This document shows positions 56,811 through 64,000 of a stretch of DNA of 64,000 bases, piece after piece. This stretch comes from Cordilura impudica. Its lineage: Eukaryota > Arthropoda > Insecta > Diptera > Scathophagidae. Numbering within the stretch: position 1 is the first letter of the stretch; the number at the start of each line of letters is the position of its first letter. The stretch is from assembly GCA_963682025.1 (NCBI GenBank), contig OY821517.1, positions 107,374,972-107,438,971 of the forward strand, written 5' to 3'. Made by a program: the position numbers and the translations under genes. The notes under the pieces are model-generated. The model made no database searches. It was not told the DNA's origin and saw nothing but the letters and a program-made list of their open reading frames with translations.

Positions 56811-56960
56811 TATTTATATTAGCTAAAAGTTTCTAACTTTGAAAAATAATTTCAACAAATACATACTTTTCAATTTAAAGCAGCTAAATTAAAAGTTTTA
56901 AAAAATCACGTCGTACTTGTAATAAATTTCCTCAACAAATTGCTTTAATACAAAACAAAA
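56808..56960 (+). repeat. ~150-bp direct repeat, right copy
   Basis: See the left copy at 55070-55223. Confidence 0.85.
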
Positions 56961-57079
56961 AAATTTAAATTTTATAAAAACAAGCGAACAAATTTCTAAA
57001 TTTTAAATTAATTTTTATTCCCTTCACACCATTCTGCAGGAGGCATATATAACTCTGGACCCCATAAAATATACATTTT

Positions 57080-57230
57080 CTTGACTTAATAACAAGCGGA
57101 GTAGATAAAACGGTAGCCGTATTCGTCTGTCTGTCTGTCCATCTGTGGAAATCACTATCACGTCTTTAATAGATTACATGGATTGCTCAAATTTAGTGAA
57201 AATGATTAACATTCTGATGAGGTTAGTAAT
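57080..57230 (+). repeat. Short GTCT-repeat fragment of DINE type
   Basis: CGTCTGTCTGTCTGTCCATCTG with flanks that only loosely resemble the main family. It may be a remnant of a second DINE-like family. Confidence 0.35.
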
Positions 57231-57645
57231 TATACAGATAAAAATCGGTTCAAACTAAAATTAAAAAAAAAACTTTTGAAAAAATATGATGTTCCTATGT
57301 TGTTATTGTTGTTATTATTAATTTTGTAATTTTTGTGTCAGAGCTTTAATTATTTCCGCTGCTATGTTTGTTGTGTTTGCAATGTTCGCTTTATATGTAA
57401 GTGTATATAGGGGCTATAACCCAATTTTCCGCATAGTACTACGAGGGGGGCGATGATGTTTATTAACAAAAACCATTATCTTGGGTTATTTAATAAAAAA
57501 AACCAAATTCATCAAATCAATACAAATAAATTTATTTTAACAAGTTATATTATTTTATATCATAACAGGTTATATAACCGCAGTCCCACCTTGGTGTAGA
57601 AAACTAATTTTTTTTTAATCTCTAAAACTGTTAAAGTTTGCTTAC

Positions 57646-57970
57646 CCATTTTTCTTGACTTTTTCTTTATCATGTATATGAACCGAAACGGATTACTTTT
57701 AAGTTTCAAATCATACATGGAACGTTGTTTTTCAACAACTTCAATTTGGTATGCTTGGTGCAGCTTTCTACTCGGCATAGGTTGATGCTGGTGCTGATTT
57801 TGTAGATATTGAGCAGTTGTTTGTCTCAAATGACAAAAGGCTTCGAGTACAACAGCTCTGCATGCAGCAGAACGCAATCGAACCGCTAATGTGTTGCGAC
57901 TAAGGCCAGGTACCACTAATACTACTTCATCGCGCGTGAATGGTATCAGGGATGTTTTCTTGGTATTTTT
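57646..57970 (-). CDS. Possible host-gene exon, unrecognised protein
   Basis: The minus-strand frame is open from 57970 to a good splice donor (ATGG/GTAAGC, exon end 57646, phase 1). It is preceded by a weak acceptor CGGTTAG at 57971. The ~108 codons read SLIPFTRDEVVLVVPGLSRN, then LAVRLRSAACRAVVLEAFCH, a Gln/His run QNQHQHQ, and a basic end. The base composition (GC-richer, few A/T runs) differs sharply from its neighbours. Without splicing, the frame continues to a stop at 57560. I do not recognise the protein. It could be an exon of a large host gene on the minus strand or a retrocopy fragment. No partner exon was found in the window. Confidence 0.4.
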
Positions 57971-57974
57971 CTAA

Positions 57975-59025
57975 CCGCATGTTGAGAAAATCATTTTGGA
58001 AAAAGTATTGCATTTAGGGGGCTAAAGAATGAAAACCATTAGGAATTCGATGCTTCATGCATACTTGGCTGTTTTGATATTGGTTGGCGTTCACATGTAA
58101 GTTGAATGTTATTGAATATATAGTATATGAATAACGAGCTGTTCTATATCACTTTAGGTCCGCCTACTTTGAGATAAATTATGTCTTAAAAACAGTTCGA
58201 ATACTCAGGCGCGGATCTAGCTCAACCCTTTGGGGGTTGGGGGAAATTTTTGACAAAAACTAATTTTTACTTATAAAAGTTTATTTAAAAGTTATGTACT
58301 TATAAAAAGTAAAAACTAAAAAACAAAACAAAAACTCAACAAGTTTTTCAATAAATTCATTACCAATAAAATAACAATTGTTGATATAAATCAATTCTAA
58401 TTATTTACCTTGATTTATAATTAATTGTATTGGTTTTTAAAAGAATTAACACAAAATGACAAAATATTTATATTTTAAAACAATTAAAAAAAATGACGAT
58501 TGTAGGTTACAAAAGTTCAACAAATCAAATTTCTACACCAAATTCATTAGATAAGCAGTCTTACAGTTTATATACTTATTAAAAACATAACATTGTTTAG
58601 AAATAAATAAAAATGAATTATATTCATAACGAAATTAAAAATCAATTTCAAGGTTTGGCTTAATGTTTTTTTAAATAAATATTTAAAAAATATTTTTTAC
58701 TTGCAGAAAAGCTTTTCACATTTTTTAATATTTTGAAATTCAAATGCAATTTTTTTAAGTGAAATTAAAAAATTTATATTTGAAATTGTAGAAATTTAAA
58801 TCTCTTACTAAACAAAACAAAGTTATCAGTTAAAAATTCAACTTACAGTTCAAACAGATCTATGAAAGTTGGAAAATTTCAATCGAAATTTACAAAACGA
58901 CATTTAATATTCAGAAATTTTCATTTGAAATTCAATAATTTACGTAGAAACTTACATTTAAAATTTCTAAATTAAATGGAATTTTCTCAATATCAAATGT
59001 AACTTTCTGAAATTTAGACTGAATT
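57975..59025. other. AT-rich stretch without recognised features
   Basis: 58250-59020 is very A/T-rich with many AAATTT runs. No gene, hairpin terminus or terminal repeat is supported. Confidence 0.45.
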
Positions 59026-59026
59026 T

Positions 59027-59765
59027 TTATACCCTATGTGGTTTGGGTATAATGACTTTGTGCTGCTGTTTGTAACAACCAAAAATATTTGACCTACACC
59101 CATCTTTAATTATACCGATCGAGTCAGAATCACTATTTGATTCGATTTAACGATGTCCGTCCGTCCGTCCGTGCGTCCGTCTGTGTGTCCATGTAAAGCT
59201 TGTAATCAAAGTGCAGATCGCAAATATGAATATATTTTGATGAAATTTGGTATTTGATCTTTTATCGACCATGGGATGAACGGTGTTGAAATTGGTGAGA
59301 ATCGGTCTATGTTCAGACCTAGCCCCCATACAAATGACCCCTATGAAATCAACATATATTGCCATAAGATCCAAATTATCATACAAATCTAAGTCAAATT
59401 GGGTTTGTATATATATATTACATCCATTAATCAGTAGTCCAAAAGTGATCCCTATTGGATAACTCTTAGGCATAGGCCCCATATAGAGCTGCTTCCCGAT
59501 CTTCACTTAAATCTATCAAAAAACAAAAATATTGCACTGATTCTTCTCAAATTTTGTTTATATATAATTTTGCAAAATACAAGAGACTTTACCAAACATG
59601 GTCAGGAGCGGTCTAGGCCCAAAAATGGATATGATATGAACTTTTCATAACTTTTTCATATCTGCGGCCGAAAAAATTAATAAAGATCCCACTCAATTTT
59701 GGTTTATGCTTATTTTCTATATTCAGTTAGTTGGGCCTGAGAGATAGGGTCTAGACCGACTATAA
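59027..59765 (+). mobile_element. DINE-1-like element lacking the last bases
   Basis: It starts ATACCCTATGTGG and carries all internal blocks. The end is shortened: GATAGGGTCTAGACCGACTATAATT joins directly to the start of another copy. Confidence 0.8.
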
Positions 59766-59798
59766 TTATACCCTATAGCCCCCATACAAATGACCCCT

Positions 59799-60801
59799 TG
59801 TAGTGTAAAAGGCAGGATCGGTGTTTGCAGGATCGCCATATAGTGTAAAAGGTAGGATCGCCATATAGTGTAAAAAGGCAGGATCGCCATATAGTGTAGG
59901 TGGGACGCCAGCTAGGATCACCAAATATTATAAAAATCGCTGGACCGTTATATATTTAAATTTAATATAGTGTATGTATGGGGGCAGGATCGCCATATAG
60001 TGTATGAGGGGGCAGGGTCGCCATATAGTGTTAGCTTGGCAGGATCGCCATATAGTGTATGAGGGTGTATAAAAGGATACTAAGATTGGGTGAGAACCGG
60101 ACCAATCTCAGGAGGAATTTTGTCAAGTGCTTTCCTCAAAGCAGTTCCCGCGTGCACGCTAGATGCACTTTTTTTATACAGCACGTAGGCAGATTATGCC
60201 AATGTTTGAACCCTTTGGCAGAATATGCCAGTAAAAAGAGAAAATCTCTGTTGGTTTTAATTATAACCCTTTCAAATCAGAATTATAATTGATTTATTTA
60301 TTTTTTAAATGCTGGTCTTTTATATCATTATAATTTAATATTTTTACTTAATTTAAATAATAGTCTTCTCTTTTCTTTACATTCGCATATTACAAATTCA
60401 TTGATTTTTAAACGTTGGGCTCAATAGCCAATCAGGAAACGTTCAATAATCAATTTAAATTTTTCCCCTCAAAATTTGAGTGACATTCCTATTTGTCATG
60501 GGTTATTGACACAATTTGAATTTTCACAAATTTGTCATTTCGCATTCCAGTGATATTTAATTACACAATAATTTATTGTTTTGTAATTCAACCCTTTACC
60601 GAAGGTTAGTGTACTTTGTGGTATGTGTTGAATAAAAAGAAAAGATATGCAAAAAAAAATAAATAAATGTAAACAAATAATTACAAATAAATATGTGCAT
60701 GTGCATATAGTAAACAAAAATAAACAAAAAAAATATAAACAAATAAAGATGAATAAATGAAATAAATAAAGATAAATGAAGATGTGTGTAACATCATCAC
60801 A
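59799..60801. repeat. Left ~1-kb repeat (LTR-like)
   Basis: 989 bp (59813-60801) appear identical to 62577-63565. Only the first ~14 bp differ from the other repeat, where ~76 bp of extra minisatellite-like sequence are present. A 77-codon frame (60059-60292) occurs in both and is of unknown meaning. Confidence 0.9.
59828..60065 (+). repeat. Minisatellite inside the LTR-like repeat
   Basis: About seven units of 26-30 bp with the core GGATCGCCATATAGTGTA and variable spacers (AAAAGGCA, GGTGGGACGCCAGCTA, TGTATGGGGGCA). The same array is at 62590-62828. It precedes a TATAAAAGG box by a few bases (60068). Confidence 0.85.
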
Positions 60802-62223
60802 CCCTTACCCTTAAGATGAAATTTATGGGTTTTAGAAAATTCATGAATTTCATTACTTAAAATAAAAATGTTATTTTTGTTTCTCTTAAACTTAGTGGTT
60901 ATTCTAATTTTGTTTTTGTGATATAATATTATATATAAAAAAATGTAATAAGTAATTTCTATATCTATGTATTAACAATATAAATAAGTAAGTTTACTAT
61001 GTGCTCTTATATGTAGTAATTAACAATCTATACAATTTTACATTTTCATTTACGTTTATATAATTTTAAAGTATTATTATGATATGATTTCATATTTCCT
61101 TTTACATATAAAATTGAATTTTCATTTTATATCTATTAAATTTCTCCTTTACATTTCATATTAATTACATCAATCGAAACATGTATAATTTCATGTGGTC
61201 AATGACATGGCAATTTTCATCTTTTATTTTAAAAATAATTATTTTCTTTTCGAAATTACGATAAATTTTTAGTCATCTATTCTATGTCGCGTGGTGTGTC
61301 CTTTTGATTCTTTAAAATTTTCGAGGATTTTCCCTCATTATTTTCTCATATTCTATCATATCTTTCGGGGTTCGTTACATAACATATACTCACATACTTT
61401 TCGTCACTTTTCCATTATAGTGCGAATTTATTATTTCATTTATATTTTCTAGATCATAGCTATCATTATATCTTTCATTGCGACCTTTGTCTACAATGAT
61501 TATCAAATCATTTATTTCCTTTATATATTAGATGTCAGTTTCTTCACGTCGAAATCTGGATTTCGCAGAATTATCACTGTATCTTATTATATCAGGCACG
61601 TAGTTTCTCCATTATCGAATCTAGTTTCGATGGATTATCACCACGTCATAAACGCGCAAATTTATTGATTCATTTTATACCCCTATTATATATTCTTTAT
61701 ATCATTTCCTTTCAATTATTTCCTGATGTACACACACCGATCTTGGAGTGAACATTTACAATAGGCGCTGCCATCTCTATCGTCTGTCCTAGTTCGTCAG
61801 TCATCACCAGCGTTTTTATTATCTCTTTTATTATGTTTATCTTCTTTTATAAATTTCCTGTTTTATTTTCATTGTCTTTATTTTCTTTTATAAAAAGTCT
61901 TTCCTTTATTATCACCATTGTCATTGCCAAAAAAAAATGTTGTTAACAGTATTTCATATACATAAATTTTCTTAATTGATTTAACATATTATATTCAATT
62001 TTCATTTAATTCTATTATGATTATGATATTAATTCCATAATAATGTTTTGTATTGTCCTTTTTTTTATATATTTATATTTTATTTTCTACAATTTTCTCT
62101 TTGTCTAATTGTGATATTACTTTAATATAACAATTTTGTTGTGATAACTTTACATTATTATTTTAGTTAAAAAAAAAATTTTTTGTTGTTGTTTTATTTT
62201 TTTACTTGATTAAATTTTTTTTT
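60802..62223. other. AT-rich interior of the LTR-like element
   Basis: No open frame above 60 codons, only A/T-rich and TTTCATTATATC-type simple sequence. It may be a spacer or captured intergenic DNA. Confidence 0.6.
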
Positions 62224-62475
62224 TTAGTTTTGCAATTTCCTATGTCTCCAATTTTCCGATTTCTCAATCATTAACTTAATTTCTATATCCCTCGTCGTGG
62301 GAATTCTAACGTCTTCGATGGTTGGAGCTCTTTTCATCCCTATAAACTTCCACCATCCTATTAACCATTTTAACTTCTCTTCTTCTGTTAGATTATCGTC
62401 ATCATATAACAATTTTTGCTGCTCTTTCCGTTCATCCATTTCTATGCTGATCCTAACTCTGTTCTTTGTAGGCAT
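62224..62475 (-). CDS. Small open frame next to the LTR-like repeat (83 codons)
   Basis: ATG at 62475, 12 bp from the inner edge of the right repeat (MPTKNRVRISIEMDERKEQQ). The product is acidic and helical in character, with LTEEEKLKWLIGWWKFIG in the middle. It has no recognised domain. Its position directly after the repeat would fit the start of a gag-like region in a minus-sense element, but nothing else of gag or pol is present. Confidence 0.35.
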   Translation of the reverse strand: MPTKNRVRISIEMDERKEQQKLLYDDDNLTEEEKLKWLIGWWKFIGMKRAPTIEDVRIPTTRDIEIKLMIEKSENWRHRKLQN

Positions 62476-62486
62476 CTATATAGTGG

Positions 62487-63565
62487 TGTAGGTGTTTACA
62501 GGATTCGGAAAGTTCGTTGTCCAGGGTCTAATTTGCAAGGATCGGGAAACAGAAGTTTTTACCAGGATCAAATTTGCAGGATCGGTGTTTGCAGGATCGC
62601 CATATAGTGTAAAAGGTAGGATCGCCATATAGTGTAAAAAGGCAGGATCGCCATATAGTGTAGGTGGGACGCCAGCTAGGATCACCAAATATTATAAAAA
62701 TCGCTGGACCGTTATATATTTAAATTTAATATAGTGTATGTATGGGGGCAGGATCGCCATATAGTGTATGAGGGGGCAGGGTCGCCATATAGTGTTAGCT
62801 TGGCAGGATCGCCATATAGTGTATGAGGGTGTATAAAAGGATACTAAGATTGGGTGAGAACCGGACCAATCTCAGGAGGAATTTTGTCAAGTGCTTTCCT
62901 CAAAGCAGTTCCCGCGTGCACGCTAGATGCACTTTTTTTATACAGCACGTAGGCAGATTATGCCAATGTTTGAACCCTTTGGCAGAATATGCCAGTAAAA
63001 AGAGAAAATCTCTGTTGGTTTTAATTATAACCCTTTCAAATCAGAATTATAATTGATTTATTTATTTTTTAAATGCTGGTCTTTTATATCATTATAATTT
63101 AATATTTTTACTTAATTTAAATAATAGTCTTCTCTTTTCTTTACATTCGCATATTACAAATTCATTGATTTTTAAACGTTGGGCTCAATAGCCAATCAGG
63201 AAACGTTCAATAATCAATTTAAATTTTTCCCCTCAAAATTTGAGTGACATTCCTATTTGTCATGGGTTATTGACACAATTTGAATTTTCACAAATTTGTC
63301 ATTTCGCATTCCAGTGATATTTAATTACACAATAATTTATTGTTTTGTAATTCAACCCTTTACCGAAGGTTAGTGTACTTTGTGGTATGTGTTGAATAAA
63401 AAGAAAAGATATGCAAAAAAAAATAAATAAATGTAAACAAATAATTACAAATAAATATGTGCATGTGCATATAGTAAACAAAAATAAACAAAAAAAATAT
63501 AAACAAATAAAGATGAATAAATGAAATAAATAAAGATAAATGAAGATGTGTGTAACATCATCACA
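62487..63565. repeat. Right ~1-kb repeat (LTR-like)
   Basis: Identical by eye to the left repeat over 989 bp. The first ~90 bp hold extra degenerate units (TTTACAGGATTCGG, TTGCAAGGATCGGG, TACCAGGATC). Confidence 0.88.
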
Positions 63566-64000
63566 CCCTATGAAATCGACATAAATTGCCATAAGATCCA
63601 AATTGTGATATAGATCTTACTCAAATTGGGTTTGTATGCATTTATTACATCCCTTAATGAGTGGTCCATAAATGATCCCTATGGGACAACTATTAGTCAT
63701 ATGCCCCATATAGAGCTGCTTCCCGATCTTCACTTAAATCTATCAAAAACAAAAATATTCCACAGATACTTCTCAAATTTTGTTCGTATATATTTTTGCA
63801 AAATACAAGAGACTTTACCAAACATGATCAGGATCGGTCCATTTTTGGACCGAGTCCATATAGATATCGCATCCGATATGAACTTTTTCATATCTGCAGC
63901 CAAAAAAATTAATAAAAATCCCACTAAATTTAGTTTATGCTTATTTTTTATATCCGGTTAGTTGGGCCTAACAGATTAGGTCTCTATGCGCATGGTATAG

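Larger units (their letters stand above)
59799..63565. mobile_element. LTR-like element with ~1-kb direct repeats (non-autonomous)
   Basis: The direct repeats begin TG and end CA (59799-60801 and 62487-63565) and flank a 1.7-kb AT-rich interior. CCCT lies on both outer sides (59795-59798 and 63566-63569). Only one short frame is in the interior, so it cannot move by itself; it resembles LARD/TRIM-type derivatives. The orientation is unsure: AAGGGTAAGGG next to the left repeat would be a polypurine tract for the minus strand, but TATAAAAGG followed by AATAAA within the repeat suits the plus strand. No standard PBS (TGG...) is visible. Confidence 0.65.
59766..64000 (+). mobile_element. DINE-1-like element interrupted by the LTR-like element; runs off the window
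   Basis: 59766-59798 reads ATACCCTATA, then (after a deletion) GCCCCCATACAAATGACCCCT. 63566-64000 continues with CCCTATGAAATCGACAT and the remaining family blocks to GCGCATGGTATAG. Other copies have ATGACCCCTATGAAATC unbroken, which proves the interruption and its CCCT duplication. Confidence 0.88.

Noticed and set aside
60059..60292. 77-codon frame present twice (also 62823-63056)
   Set aside because: Its double occurrence only reflects the identical LTR-like repeats. It lies over the TATA region and has no recognised domain, so it was not listed as a gene.
1..64000. Dozens of short open frames, many starting MDLMAIYVDF or MSYRSYSNW
   Set aside because: They are translations of the DINE-1-like repeat in its two directions; stops and frameshifts differ from copy to copy and no frame is conserved through whole copies.

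Overview
This is a repeat-dominated, AT-rich stretch of a eukaryotic nuclear genome, most likely from a higher (schizophoran) fly. The grounds are a gypsy-type errantivirus with an env region, mariner and other Tc1/mariner relics, several Helitron families, and at least fifteen copies of a DINE-1-like element with (GTCC)n microsatellites. I see no bacterial features. Only one short stretch (57646-57970, minus strand) looks like a possible host exon. The window therefore reads as intergenic, intronic or heterochromatic DNA.

Left part (1-17,400): a DINE-1-like copy cut by the window edge; two Helitron 3' ends; a hAT-related non-autonomous repeat; a mariner relic; a 1.3-kb Tc1/mariner-superfamily element (4043-5357) inserted into an older DINE-1-like copy; a 2.8-kb transposon with ~567-bp inverted repeats and a decayed transposase (9141-11923); ~170-bp tandem repeats; and an internally deleted Helitron with a MITE-like repeat.

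Centre (17,460-33,800): a complete 8.2-kb errantivirus on the minus strand with two nearly identical LTRs, a TACA target duplication, PBS, PPT, gag, pol and env. All three genes carry breaks. Then come a hAT-related repeat, a minus-strand Helitron full of ~145-bp tandem repeats with an embedded gypsy integrase fragment, and two DINE-1-like copies.

Right part (33,800-64,000): the best-preserved element is a hAT-like transposon (33841-37253) with a perfect 8-bp target duplication, ~340-bp inverted repeats and a two-exon open transposase gene (~739 aa). After it come a Tc1-like relic, a second long-inverted-repeat transposon (39094-42010) of the same family as 9141-11923, a second Helitron copy in the opposite orientation to the first, tandem and nested DINE-1-like copies, two MITE candidates, a ~120-bp tandem repeat, and a 3.8-kb LTR-like element (59799-63565). 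Its 989-bp repeats look identical and carry a minisatellite.

The elements do not form a pathway. Their relations are nesting and parasitism: autonomous relics, non-autonomous derivatives, and insertions that interrupt each other and give a relative age order. All identifications are by eye from motifs, inverted repeats and target duplications; no database search was run.
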